Both the position numbers and the translations under genes were made by a program. From assembly GCA_036562755.1 (NCBI GenBank), contig DATCJN010000013.1:1-14840 (forward strand): a DNA stretch of 14,840 nucleotides, in the 5' to 3' direction. The notes beneath the pieces are model-generated. The model had not been told where the DNA came from. It ran no database searches and worked only from the letters and a program-made list of their open reading frames with translations. Source of the stretch: DUVY01 sp036562755. Its GTDB lineage: Bacteria > Bacillota > Clostridia > Christensenellales > DUVY01. Below are positions 1 to 7,386 of this stretch, piece by piece. Every line of letters starts with the position of its first letter. The stretch's first letter is position 1.

Positions 1-12
1 TAAAATTTTCAT
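1..12 (-). CDS. 5' end of a leftward gene, possibly plsX (partial)
   Basis: Only four codons are in the window: ATG at 12-10 on the minus strand, reading M-K-I-L. The start is credible because a GGAG ribosome site lies 7 bases upstream and a near-consensus promoter lies at 58-86. The identity is inferred from context alone: in Firmicutes, yceD-rpmF is commonly followed by plsX (phosphate acyltransferase of phospholipid synthesis), whose product often begins with residues like MKI. Four residues cannot prove this, and any other gene is possible. Confidence 0.4.
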
Positions 13-57
13 ATAATAACTCCAAAAAAATGATTTATTAATATTATAAACAAAACT

Positions 58-86
58 ATTATAATCAAAAAGCGTGATTAAAACAA
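58..86 (-). promoter_or_regulatory. Promoter for the leftward gene at the left edge
   Basis: On the minus strand, TTGTTT (86-81) is followed after exactly 17 bases by a perfect TATAAT (63-58). It lies between the rpmF terminator and the ATG at 12, so the next gene probably has its own start of transcription and does not depend on read-through from rpmF. Confidence 0.6.
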
Positions 87-93
87 GTAATAT

Positions 94-128
94 AAAAAAA
101 CCCTAAAGCAACAAGCTTTAGGGTTTTT
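94..128. terminator. Intrinsic terminator after rpmF
   Basis: A perfect 9-bp stem (101-109 with 115-123, CCCTAAAGC and its complement) closes a 5-base loop. On the minus strand it is followed by seven T (plus-strand A at 94-100), and on the plus strand by five T. It ends the pta-ackA-yceD-rpmF unit. Confidence 0.9.
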
Positions 129-147
129 ATCCCATTAAAAAAGTTAA

Positions 148-333
148 TTATTTTTCTTTTTTTACATCCACAACTTTTTGTCCGTCATAATATCCGCAAG
201 CCTTGCACACGCGGTGGGATACTTTGGGTTCATGACATTGAGGACATTCGACTATATTGGGCGCTTCAGCCTTCCAATTGGCGTATCTTGTATTAGATCT
301 TTGTTTGGATACTTTTCTCTTGGGAACTGCCAT
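148..333 (-). CDS. rpmF: 50S ribosomal protein L32
   Basis: This 61-residue protein is full length for bacterial L32, a component of the large ribosomal subunit. It opens with the family signature MAVPKRKVSKQR and carries an intact zinc ribbon: C30-x2-C33 and C43-x2-C46, so it is the zinc-binding (C+) form. The start has a strong GGAGGTG site (347-341) 7 bases upstream, placed inside the last codons of yceD. The gap to the yceD stop is only 2 bases, so translation is probably coupled. The yceD-rpmF pairing is one of the most conserved in bacteria. A strong terminator follows. Confidence 0.98.
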   Translation of the reverse strand: MAVPKRKVSKQRSNTRYANWKAEAPNIVECPQCHEPKVSHRVCKACGYYDGQKVVDVKKEK

Positions 334-335
334 TA

Positions 336-812
336 TTATTCACCTCCGATGCCCTTTAAAATTTCAAACGGATTATTGCCCGTTTCCTCGACTTTGCAGC
401 CGCAATCTTTTTCGTTTCTGTCCGTTCCGCAAACGGGACATAATCCCTTGCAGTTAGGTTTACATATCAATCTGGTAGGCAAACTCAAAACAATCGCGTC
501 CGTGACTAACTGGGTTAGATCTATCTTTTCGCCTTCGTACTGATATGCGTCTTCTTGGTATTCTTTTTTAAAGACTTCGTCGAATTTTACAGTCTTGGAA
601 TATTGAGACAGCTTAATGCATAAGTCGCAATTAAACTCAAAACTGTAACTTATCTCTCCCTCGGCCTTAAAGCCGTCGTCTGTCTTAATTAGCTTGCCCT
701 TAATATGCGCAGGCCCTAGCGGCTTTACATGGTCGGGCAAGAACGGTTCCGCCCCTGTTTCAAAGTCAAAGTTTATAACTTGGACAGGTCCGGCAGGAAT
801 GTTTATAATCAT
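336..812 (-). CDS. yceD: YceD/DUF177 family protein
   Basis: A 158-residue DUF177 (YceD) protein, a family almost always found just upstream of rpmF. Its role is not firmly settled; links to 23S rRNA accumulation have been reported for homologues. Visible cysteines are C62-x2-C65 and a C-terminal cluster C117, C121, C125, C128, C137 and C139, with the family-typical CKGLCPVCG segment (residues 121-129), suggesting metal binding. A TTG two codons upstream (818) would touch the ribosome site, so ATG at 812 is chosen: GAGG (822-819) lies 6 bases before it. The gene follows ackA after 54 bases and precedes rpmF by 2 bases. Confidence 0.93.
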   Translation of the reverse strand: MIINIPAGPVQVINFDFETGAEPFLPDHVKPLGPAHIKGKLIKTDDGFKAEGEISYSFEFNCDLCIKLSQYSKTVKFDEVFKKEYQEDAYQYEGEKIDLTQLVTDAIVLSLPTRLICKPNCKGLCPVCGTDRNEKDCGCKVEETGNNPFEILKGIGGE

Positions 813-822
813 TGTCAACCTC

Positions 823-835
823 GCGCGCTACGCGC
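823..835. repeat. Small GC-only inverted repeat before yceD
   Basis: GCGCG (823-827) and CGCGC (831-835) flank a 3-base loop in the ackA-yceD gap, immediately upstream of the yceD ribosome site. No T-run follows on the minus strand, so it is not a terminator. It could be an RNA hairpin that shapes expression of the downstream cistrons or marks a processing site. Confidence 0.4.
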
Positions 836-866
836 TAGCATATTATATTAAATCAAGCCTAAAAAG

Positions 867-2072
867 TCAATTGTTTTTTACCAAAGCTTGAGTTTCGCGG
901 GCAATTACCAATTCTTCGTTAGTGGGAACCAGCAAAATCTTGACTTTGGAAGCAGGGGTGCTTAACTCTGTCAACTTGCCCCTTTCGGCTTTGTAGTTCA
1001 TATCGTTGTCAAACTCCAAGCCCAAAAACTCCAAACCTTTGACTACTCTTTCTCTTACTTCGGGATTGTGCTCGCCTATACCGGCGGTAAATACAATGCA
1101 GTCAACGCCGTTCATAACCGCGGCGTATGCGCCTATGTATTTTTTGATTCTGTAACAGAATATATCCAGCGCAAGCTCGGCTCTCTTGTTGCCTTCGCTT
1201 ACAGCTTTTATTAAATCTCTAAAGTCGCTGCTTACTTCGGAAATTCCCAGCACGCCGCTTTTTTTGTTCAGGCAGTCCATTGTCTCCGAAATGGTCCAGC
1301 CTGTTTTTTGCATAATGAACTCTATTACGGCCGGGTCTAAGTCGCCGCATCTTGTGCCCATTACCAAGCCTTCAAGAGGAGTAAAGCCCATAGAAGTATC
1401 TACAGATTTGCCGTTTTGAACGGCTGTAATAGACGAACCGTTGCCTAAGTGGCAGGTTATTATTTTTAGGTCTTCTATGTTTTTGCCCAAAAATCTTGCG
1501 GCTTCTTGAGCGACATATTTGTGCGATGTGCCGTGGAAGCCGTATTTTCTTATCTTCCAGTCTTCGTAAAATTTATAAGGCAATGCGTACATATAAGCGT
1601 ATTGAGGAATTGTAGAATGAAACGCGGTGTCAAATACCGCCGCCATGGGCGTATCGGGCATTACTTCTTTGCAGGCCATTATGCCTATAATATTGGCGGG
1701 CACATGCAAAGGAGCAAGATCGCTGTTTTTGCGGCAAATTTCTAATACATGGTCGTCTATTAAAACAGACCTGTCAAAATCTTCTGCGCTGTGCACCACT
1801 CTGTGCCCTACAGCGTCTATGTCTTTTACGTCGCTTACCACGCCGTGTTCTTTGTCCAATAATGCCTCCAGCATTAACTGAACTGCTACCTTGTGGTTAG
1901 GCATAGGCTTTTCTATTACGAAGCTTGCGCCGTTTTTTCCTACGGCCTTAAGCTTAGAACCTTCCAAGCCTATTCTCTCGCATGTTCCTTTCGCCAGCGC
2001 CTCCTCCGTTTCCATTTCTATGAGCTGATACTTCAAAGAGCTGCTGCCGGCGTTAACAACCAAAATATTCAT
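867..2072 (-). CDS. ackA: Acetate kinase
   Basis: Full-length (401 aa) cytosolic acetate kinase, catalysing acetyl phosphate + ADP <-> acetate + ATP, the ATP-yielding end of mixed-acid fermentation. Family signatures are intact: NAGSSSLKY (7-15), GHRVVHS (89-95) with R91, D148 in the VFDTAFH segment, H180 in YGFHGTSH, the HLGNGSS loop (208-214), GTRCGDLDP (239-247) with R241, GIGEHN (331-336) and the C-terminal TNEEL. These match the catalytic N7, R91, D148, H180 and R241 known from characterised acetate kinases. The ATG at 2072 has a GGAG site about 9 bases upstream. It lies 33 bases after pta, so the two are presumably one transcript from the pta promoter. The acetate made could also feed the divergently encoded TmcAL. 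Confidence 0.98.
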   Translation of the reverse strand: MNILVVNAGSSSLKYQLIEMETEEALAKGTCERIGLEGSKLKAVGKNGASFVIEKPMPNHKVAVQLMLEALLDKEHGVVSDVKDIDAVGHRVVHSAEDFDRSVLIDDHVLEICRKNSDLAPLHVPANIIGIMACKEVMPDTPMAAVFDTAFHSTIPQYAYMYALPYKFYEDWKIRKYGFHGTSHKYVAQEAARFLGKNIEDLKIITCHLGNGSSITAVQNGKSVDTSMGFTPLEGLVMGTRCGDLDPAVIEFIMQKTGWTISETMDCLNKKSGVLGISEVSSDFRDLIKAVSEGNKRAELALDIFCYRIKKYIGAYAAVMNGVDCIVFTAGIGEHNPEVRERVVKGLEFLGLEFDNDMNYKAERGKLTELSTPASKVKILLVPTNEELVIARETQALVKNN

Positions 2073-2094
2073 TTATCTTCTCCACTATAAAATG

Positions 2095-2108
2095 TAATCG
2101 ATCGATTA
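2095..2108. repeat. 14-bp perfect palindrome in the pta-ackA junction
   Basis: TAATCGATCGATTA is its own reverse complement. It overlaps the pta stop codon. The half motif TAATCGAT recurs at 3159-3166 (minus strand) next to the pta -35 box. The function is unknown: it may be a regulator site or chance. Confidence 0.35.
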
Positions 2109-3092
2109 TAAAGTTGCCTGAACGGCGGTAATAGCTACCGCGTTGACTACGTCTTCTACAGAGCAGCCGCGAGACAAATCGTTGACGGGTTTATTGAATC
2201 CTTGACAAATAGGCCCGATTGCCTCGTAACCGCCAAGTCTTTGAACAAGTTTGTAAGCGATATTTCCTGCGTTTAAGTCGGGGAAAATCAAGACATTGGC
2301 TCTGCCCGCGACTTCGCTGCCGGGACATTTTAGCTTGCCTACGCTTTCTACCAGCGCGGCGTCCGCTTGCAAATCGCCGTCTATCTTTAAAGCAGGATCT
2401 AACTCTTTGGCTTTTTGTGTCGCCAAAACCACTTTATCCACAAACTCATGTTTTGCGCTGCCCTTGGTCGAGAACGAGAGCATAGCAACATAGGGCTCCA
2501 TGCCGGTTAAAACATGCGCGGTCTTTGCGCTTGTAACGGCTATTTCGGCCAGTTGCTCCGCGTCGGGATTTACGTTTAGACCGCAGTCAGAAAATAAAAA
2601 CGCCCCTTCGTAACCGTATTTGCTGCCTTCTTTCACCATTAAAAAGAAGCTGGATATAGTCTTAATTCCGGGGGCGGCTTTTATTATTTGCAGCGCGGGT
2701 CTTAAGGTATCCCCTGTGGCGTGTATGGCGCCTGCTACCATTCCGTCCGCGTCGCCCGCTTTTACCGCCAATGTTCCGTAATACAACGGGTTTAGGGCTA
2801 ATTGCTGGGCTTCTTCAAGGGTAAGTCCTTTAGATTTTCTGGTTTCATACAGTATTTCTACATATTTTTCGCGATTTTTATCGGTTAAGGGATCTATTAT
2901 CTCTACTCCGTCCAAATCGCCGCCAAGTTGTTGAATTTTTTGGGGGTTTCCTAACAAAGCAACTCTTGCGATTTTTTCTTTAACCAAAATCTTAGCTGCT
3001 TCTATGATTCTGGGCTCTTCGCCCTCGGGTAACATGATTTTCTTGTTCGCGACTCTCGCTTTGTCGCGAATTTTTTCTAACAGTGTGGACAT
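2106..3092 (-). CDS. pta: Phosphate acetyltransferase
   Basis: A 328-residue single-domain phosphotransacetylase (PTA_PTB family), catalysing acetyl-CoA + phosphate <-> acetyl phosphate + CoA in the cytosol, feeding AckA. It has the length of the short clostridial/Bacillus type and lacks the long N-terminal regulatory domains of the enterobacterial form. Recognisable segments are LPEGEEPR near residue 21, MVAGAIHATGDTLRPA (about 118-133), FLFSDCGLNVNP (about 165-176), and the C-terminal PDLNAGNIAYKLVQRLGG and GPICQGFNKPVNDLSRG. The ATG at 3092 has a GGAG site 7 bases upstream and a near-consensus promoter at 3131-3159. It heads the pta-ackA-yceD-rpmF transcript. Confidence 0.98.
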   Translation of the reverse strand: MSTLLEKIRDKARVANKKIMLPEGEEPRIIEAAKILVKEKIARVALLGNPQKIQQLGGDLDGVEIIDPLTDKNREKYVEILYETRKSKGLTLEEAQQLALNPLYYGTLAVKAGDADGMVAGAIHATGDTLRPALQIIKAAPGIKTISSFFLMVKEGSKYGYEGAFLFSDCGLNVNPDAEQLAEIAVTSAKTAHVLTGMEPYVAMLSFSTKGSAKHEFVDKVVLATQKAKELDPALKIDGDLQADAALVESVGKLKCPGSEVAGRANVLIFPDLNAGNIAYKLVQRLGGYEAIGPICQGFNKPVNDLSRGCSVEDVVNAVAITAVQATL

Positions 3093-3130
3093 CTCTTCGC
3101 TCCAATGTTATAATAAATTTTGCCGTATAT

Positions 3131-3159
3131 ATTATACTCTTCCCACCCATTAATGTCCA
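3131..3159 (-). promoter_or_regulatory. Promoter of the pta-ackA-yceD-rpmF unit
   Basis: On the minus strand TGGACA (3159-3154; 5/6 match to TTGACA) is followed after 17 bases by a perfect TATAAT (3136-3131). Transcription would begin around 3124, giving a leader of about 30 bases before the pta ATG at 3092. Confidence 0.7.
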
Positions 3160-3194
3160 TCGATTAGTCTTAATTAGGGGCGGATAAATTTAGA

Positions 3195-3224
3195 TTGTTT
3201 TTTTGGATATCTTTTGTATATAAT
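3195..3224 (+). promoter_or_regulatory. Promoter of tmcAL
   Basis: TTGTTT (3195-3200) and a perfect TATAAT (3219-3224) are 18 bases apart. The expected transcript start near 3231 leaves about 44 bases before the ATG at 3275. It is divergent from the pta promoter, 35 bases away. Confidence 0.5.
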
Positions 3225-3264
3225 TATCATTGGCTAAACTGACATTTTTTAATATTTTCAAAAA

Positions 3265-3269
3265 AAGGA
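3265..3269 (+). promoter_or_regulatory. Ribosome site that sets the tmcAL start
   Basis: AAGGA lies 5 bases before ATG 3275. An in-frame TTG at 3230 would add 15 residues, but it sits at the predicted transcript start, has no ribosome site, and precedes the family's normal N-terminus (MKLAAIICEYNP). The ATG is therefore preferred. Confidence 0.7.
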
Positions 3270-3274
3270 CATTT

Positions 3275-4462
3275 ATGAAGCTCGCGGCGATTATTTGCGA
3301 ATACAATCCCTTGCACAACGGGCATATAGAACATATTCGTTACACCAAAGAAACGACTAAGTGCGACGCGCTGGTGTGCGTTATGAGCGGCAATTTCGTC
3401 CAAAGAGGCGAGCCGTCTATTTTGGATAAATATACTAGGACGGAGGCTGCCTTAAGATACGGGGCCGATATGGTGGTGGAACTGCCTACCGTTTTCGCGG
3501 TCGCGGGCGCGGATATATTTGCCGACGGCGCGGTAAGGGTTATAAGCCAAATAAAAAATATAAATTGGCTCAGTTTTGGCAGCGAGAGCGGAAATATAGA
3601 AGAATTAATAAACGCCGCCAACATCCTGTCAACCGAAACGCCGGAATTCAAAAAGGCTATTAAAGACTGCTTAGACTCAGGATTAAGCTACCCTAAGGCG
3701 TTTTGTGTCGCCGCGCAAAAAAAATACGGGGACGATTTGGGCAGGATAACAAGTTCGCCCAATAATATCTTGGCGATAGAATACCTTAAGGCGTTGATTA
3801 GACACAACAGCCCCATTCAGCCTGTTACCCTAAAACGCATAGGTAGCGGTTATAACGATACCGATTTAAAGGGCGAGTTTGACTCAGCCTCGGCTATAAG
3901 GCTCGCGGTTTTAAACTCGTCTTGGAAGGAAATATCTTCGCTTCCTAAAGATTTGGTAGAGCTATACAGCGAGAATTATTACGACTTTGAAAAAACGCTC
4001 AACGCTTTTTCGGATATATGTATATATAATTTAATGAACAGCGAGATCAAAGAATTAAAGATTTATTACGATTATAAAGAAGGTATCGAACACCGCATAA
4101 AAGACAAAATAAAAAATAATCATACTCTGGACTCTTTAGCCGCTAGCGTTAAGACAAAAAGATATACTCTGGCAAGACTAAGGAGAATGCTGCTCTATCC
4201 TACCCTTAAGATTACCAAAGATTTAATGACAGCCAGCAAAAAATGCGCGCCTTATCTAAATGTGCTTGGCGTAAAAAAAGACAAAAAAGAATTACTTGAA
4301 TATTTGACCAACGCCATAACGCGAAAAAAAGACGCCGATAAAATAACCGATAAAGATACCCTTAATATGTTGGATGTAAATATCTTAGCGGACGACATTT
4401 ACTGCCAGATTACACGGCGCGAGAAAGGAATGTTTTTTGGACATGGAATGATTTTATATTAA
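3275..4462 (+). CDS. tmcAL: tRNA(Met) cytidine acetate ligase (TmcAL/YlbM)
   Basis: A 395-residue protein of the TmcAL family (Bacillus YlbM). Family members activate acetate with ATP to acetyl-AMP and transfer the acetyl group to the wobble cytidine of elongator tRNA-Met, making N4-acetylcytidine. Visible marks are the N-terminal nucleotidyltransferase-like motif YNPLHNGH (residues 10-17; HxGH type), the SGNFVQRGEP segment (about 38-47), YGADMVVELP, and the FGSESGN segment (about 98-104). The C-terminal half is lysine-rich, as expected for tRNA binding. The acetate substrate is a product of the divergent pta-ackA pathway, although the TmcAL gene is found in many contexts. It converges on thrS with a shared terminator. 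Confidence 0.93.
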   Translation: MKLAAIICEYNPLHNGHIEHIRYTKETTKCDALVCVMSGNFVQRGEPSILDKYTRTEAALRYGADMVVELPTVFAVAGADIFADGAVRVISQIKNINWLSFGSESGNIEELINAANILSTETPEFKKAIKDCLDSGLSYPKAFCVAAQKKYGDDLGRITSSPNNILAIEYLKALIRHNSPIQPVTLKRIGSGYNDTDLKGEFDSASAIRLAVLNSSWKEISSLPKDLVELYSENYYDFEKTLNAFSDICIYNLMNSEIKELKIYYDYKEGIEHRIKDKIKNNHTLDSLAASVKTKRYTLARLRRMLLYPTLKITKDLMTASKKCAPYLNVLGVKKDKKELLEYLTNAITRKKDADKITDKDTLNMLDVNILADDIYCQITRREKGMFFGHGMILY

Positions 4463-4463
4463 A

Positions 4464-4489
4464 AAAGTCCTCCCATTTTTGAGGACTTT
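4464..4489. terminator. Bidirectional terminator between tmcAL and thrS
   Basis: A 9-bp stem pairs 4464-4472 (AAAGTCCTC) with 4481-4489 around an 8-base loop. It starts within 2 bases of the tmcAL stop and ends 3 bases before the thrS stop. A-rich and T-rich flanks are present on both sides, so it can serve both convergent genes. Confidence 0.8.
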
Positions 4490-4492
4490 ATT

Positions 4493-6229
4493 TTATCTAG
4501 CCTTGGTTTCGATCTCGTGTTTGATTTTCTTGATAAATTCGTCCAAAGAAACAGCGCCTAAATCGCCGTCTTTGCGGCTTCTAACGCTTACTAAGCCTTG
4601 TTCTTTTTCTTTGTCGCCAATAATCAGCATGTAAGGCACTTTATTGACTTGGGCTTCTCTTATTTTGTAGCCGATTTTTTCGCTTCTGGTGTCTTTTTGG
4701 ACTAATATGCCTTGATTTTTAAGTTCTTGATAAACTTTTTCTACCTCGTCAATAGTGCGGTCGGTCAAGGACATTACTACGACTTGAACGGGCGCTAGCC
4801 AGGTCGGGAACGCGCCTGCGTATTTTTCTATTAACAGCGCGAGCGTTCTTTCATAACAGCCGATTGAGCTTCTATGCAATATGAAAGGACGCTTTTTCTG
4901 ACCGTCGGCGTCGGTGTATTCCATGCCGAACCTTTCCGCTAAAGCGAAGTCTATTTGAATGGTTATTATAGTGTCTTCTTTTCCATAGACATTCTTGATT
5001 TGGAAGTCGAGTTTGGGGCCATAGAAAGCGGCTTCGCCCTCGGCTTCTATATAATCTATACCTAAGTCGTCTAGAATCTCTTTCATTAATTTTTGGGTAG
5101 ATTCCCACTTTTCAGGCTCGTTGATATATTTTTCGGTATTGTTTGGATCCCATTTTGAGAATCTAAAGGTTATGTCTTCTCTAAGTCCCAAAGTATCCAA
5201 TAGATAATAAGACAGCTCCAACGCGCCCCTAAACTCGTCTTTTATTTGTTCGGGCGTGCAGATAATATGACCGTCGCTTAGGGTAAATTGGCGAACCCTT
5301 ATTAGCCCATGCATTTCGCCGCTGTTTTCGTTTCTAAACAATGTGGAAGTTTCGGCGTATCTTATAGGCAGGTCGCGGTAGCTTTTTACGCCGTTTTTGT
5401 AAATCATGTATTGGAAAGGACAGGTCATGGGCCTTAACGCTTTTAGACCGTCGTCAACGCCTTCCTCGCCTAAAATAAACATTCCGTCGCGGTAATGATC
5501 CCAATGCCCGCTTATCTTATATAAGCTGCTCTTGGCCATATAGGGCGTGCGGGTCAGGATATAGCCTCTCTTTTCTTCCTCGTCCTCTACCCAGCGAATG
5601 AGTTTTTGCATAATCTTAGCGCCCTTGGGCATTAAGAGCGGCAAGCCTTGACCGATATTTTCTTCGGTCATAAATATTCCAAGTTCTCTGCCCAGTTTGT
5701 TATGGTCGCGCTTTTTAGCCTCTTCCAGCGCTTCCAGGTGCTTGTCTAGCTCTTCTTTGGTTGCAAAAGCCGTGCCGTAAATACGGGTTAGCATTTTGTT
5801 CTTTTCGCTTCCGCGCCAATACGCGCCCGTTACCGACAAGAGTTTAAAGTGCTTTATCTTGGCGGTATAGTTGACGTGAGGGCCGCGGCATAAGTCCACA
5901 AACTCGCCTTGTTTATAAAAAGAAATTACCTCGCCCTCGGGAAGCTCATTGATAAGCTCTAATTTATAAGGCTGGTCTTGCATTAGTTTGAGAGCTTCGT
6001 CTTTGGGCAGCTCAAATCTTTCTATTTTTAGGTTTTCTTTGGAAATCTTAGTCATTTCCTGTTCTATCTTTTCTAAATCGGCCATTGTGACAGGCGCGGA
6101 AAAATCAAAATCGTAATAAAAACCTGTGTTGGTGGCAGGCCCTATTCCTAATTTTACATCGGGATAAAGACGCTTAACCGCTTGCGCAAGCAAATGCGAC
6201 GCGCTGTGCCTTAAAATCTCCAGTTCCAT
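4493..6229 (-). CDS. thrS: Threonyl-tRNA synthetase lacking the TGS domain
   Basis: Class II synthetase of 578 aa that charges tRNA-Thr. The usual form is about 640 aa; here the roughly 60-residue N-terminal TGS domain is absent. The rest is intact. The editing (SAD) domain has HSASH (8-12) and CRGPH (114-118), giving the H8, H12, C114 and H118 set that hydrolyses seryl-tRNA-Thr. The catalytic core has zinc ligands C270, H321 and H452, motif 2 (FRNENSGEMHGLIRVRQF, R299) and motif 3 (GCYERTLALLIEKYAG). The HGTP anticodon domain runs from about 481. ATG 6229 has a GGAG site 8 bases upstream and a near-perfect promoter at 6290-6318, and the AT-rich leader holds no missing TGS codons, so the short form looks genuine. 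It follows ytxC, a pairing also seen in Bacillus. Confidence 0.96.
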   Translation of the reverse strand: MELEILRHSASHLLAQAVKRLYPDVKLGIGPATNTGFYYDFDFSAPVTMADLEKIEQEMTKISKENLKIERFELPKDEALKLMQDQPYKLELINELPEGEVISFYKQGEFVDLCRGPHVNYTAKIKHFKLLSVTGAYWRGSEKNKMLTRIYGTAFATKEELDKHLEALEEAKKRDHNKLGRELGIFMTEENIGQGLPLLMPKGAKIMQKLIRWVEDEEEKRGYILTRTPYMAKSSLYKISGHWDHYRDGMFILGEEGVDDGLKALRPMTCPFQYMIYKNGVKSYRDLPIRYAETSTLFRNENSGEMHGLIRVRQFTLSDGHIICTPEQIKDEFRGALELSYYLLDTLGLREDITFRFSKWDPNNTEKYINEPEKWESTQKLMKEILDDLGIDYIEAEGEAAFYGPKLDFQIKNVYGKEDTIITIQIDFALAERFGMEYTDADGQKKRPFILHRSSIGCYERTLALLIEKYAGAFPTWLAPVQVVVMSLTDRTIDEVEKVYQELKNQGILVQKDTRSEKIGYKIREAQVNKVPYMLIIGDKEKEQGLVSVRSRKDGDLGAVSLDEFIKKIKHEIETKAR

Positions 6230-6289
6230 AATTTATATCTCCAAGAAAAAATTTTTCAAAAAATTAAAGGTCTTTTGATAATTTATTAG

Positions 6290-6318
6290 ATTATATACCC
6301 AAAACAAATTACAGTCAA
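6290..6318 (-). promoter_or_regulatory. Promoter of thrS
   Basis: On the minus strand TTGACT (6318-6313; 5/6) is followed after 17 bases by a perfect TATAAT (6295-6290). Transcription would start near 6283, leaving a leader of only about 55 bases, too short for a T-box riboswitch. Confidence 0.8.
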
Positions 6319-6340
6319 CATAATGACATTTTTACAAAAT

Positions 6341-6369
6341 AAAAATGCCCTTTATCTTTTAAAGGGCAT
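6341..6369 (-). terminator. Terminator after ytxC
   Basis: A perfect 9-bp stem pairs 6345-6353 (ATGCCCTTT) with 6361-6369 around a 7-base loop. On the minus strand it ends in a T-run (plus-strand A at 6341-6345). It separates ytxC transcription from the thrS promoter just downstream. Confidence 0.85.
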
Positions 6370-6392
6370 CTTTGAGGGGATATATATGTATC

Positions 6393-7145
6393 TTATCTAA
6401 CTTCAATTCTATTTTCAAATATACTGCTTATCATATTGAGAATTACCACAGGCATGTTATATACCTGGTAAAAAACTATTTTATTAGGACAAAGATTTAT
6501 CAGCGAAGGGATTAAGGTTTCAGCGTTTATTTCGTCGTCTAAGTTATATTTTTTGTTCTTAATCTTATTCATATTTTTATCGTAGAATACAAACTTGCCG
6601 TTTTCGTCGAATACATGGACTTCGTCCAGCTTGGTGCTGATTGTATTTACTAAAAACTTTAATAACTCCAAAAAGGTTTCGTTGTATGAAAGATAGACCG
6701 CGTTACTGTTTGCCAAGTCGCAAATTTCTTGCCAGCGCTTTTTTAGCTCTTTTAGTCTAAAATTGTAAAAGCCGTCCAGCATAAGCTCTTTGTCAAAAAA
6801 GAGTTTTCGCATCACGACTTCGCGATCGTATTCTCTATCAAATTCCACTAAAGCTTTTAAAAAGGCGTTATAGTTTATTTGGTTGTTTATGGGCAGCCTG
6901 GAGTTTTCACGCAAATATTCCAGTTTAAAATCCGTGGTTATTATATTGGAAATAATATCAAGCAAGGCGTCGATAATTATCTTGCTTTTGCTCTCCTCGC
7001 ACGCAAGCGCCAAATAATCCCTAGTTAAAGCTTTGCCGCGCGCCATTACTCCGCCCGCTTGCTTTATATAAGGGCTTATGTCCTGCATTATATTATCGAT
7101 ACAAGACGCTTTTTTTGAGTCTATGCTAATGCTTAATTCCCACAT
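6393..7145 (-). CDS. ytxC: YtxC-like putative sporulation protein
   Basis: A 250-residue protein that resembles the YtxC family of Firmicutes (about 280 aa in Bacillus), annotated as putative sporulation proteins of unknown mechanism. The call rests on its size, general character and position directly upstream of thrS, as in the Bacillus dnaB-dnaI-ytxC-thrS region; no catalytic motif is visible. Features seen are an N-terminal alpha/beta segment with SISID and a central helical, charged region (FDREYDREVVMRKLFFDKELMLDGFYNFRL, quoted by its residues near 100-130). There is no signal peptide or clear membrane span. ATG 7145 is preferred over an in-frame TTG at 7172 because AGAGG (7155-7151) sits 5 bases before it. 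It has its own terminator. Confidence 0.72.
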   Translation of the reverse strand: MWELSISIDSKKASCIDNIMQDISPYIKQAGGVMARGKALTRDYLALACEESKSKIIIDALLDIISNIITTDFKLEYLRENSRLPINNQINYNAFLKALVEFDREYDREVVMRKLFFDKELMLDGFYNFRLKELKKRWQEICDLANSNAVYLSYNETFLELLKFLVNTISTKLDEVHVFDENGKFVFYDKNMNKIKNKKYNLDDEINAETLIPSLINLCPNKIVFYQVYNMPVVILNMISSIFENRIEVR

Positions 7146-7295
7146 AAAAACCTCTTGCAATAGTTTATGCAACAGAGATTTAAAATAAACTTATTTTGAA
7201 TCATTGAATAGGCTTTGATTGGGTAAGTTTTTGTAAACTTTTAGCAAAAAAATTTCCAAAATAAATTGCAAGGATTTTCACAAAATATCTGATTA

Positions 7296-7309
7296 TTTTG
7301 CTTGCGAAA
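7296..7309. repeat. Imperfect palindrome over the -35 box of the regulator gene
   Basis: TTTTGC (7296-7301) and GCGAAA (7304-7309) are inverted with one mismatch and a 2-base centre. The site overlaps the -35 box at 7302-7307, which would suit an autorepressor operator. This function is an inference only. Confidence 0.35.
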
Positions 7310-7330
7310 TATTTAATAATTTAATATACT
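7302..7330 (+). promoter_or_regulatory. Promoter of the winged-helix regulator gene
   Basis: TTGCGA (7302-7307) and TATACT (7325-7330; 5/6) are 17 bases apart. Transcription would begin near 7337, about 50 bases before the ATG at 7387. The rest of the 7146-7386 gap is AT-rich, with no other gene seen. Confidence 0.55.
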
Positions 7331-7386
7331 AAAGTTAATGAAAAAATATATAGAAAATAGTATAAAAATACATAAAGGGATTAAAG

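Noticed and set aside
178..543. Rightward open frame opposite rpmF and yceD
   Set aside because: It lies antisense to two clear conserved genes, has no ribosome site, and its sequence resembles no known family. Other antisense frames over ackA, pta and thrS were dropped for the same reason.
6230..6392. T-box riboswitch upstream of thrS
   Set aside because: The promoter at 6290-6318 leaves about 55 bases of leader, which is too short, and no T-box consensus or specifier structure was seen.
6230..6392. Frameshift hiding the TGS domain of thrS
   Set aside because: A full promoter and a good ribosome site sit immediately before ATG 6229, and the upstream sequence is AT-rich non-coding with the ytxC terminator, so there is no room for 60 codons.
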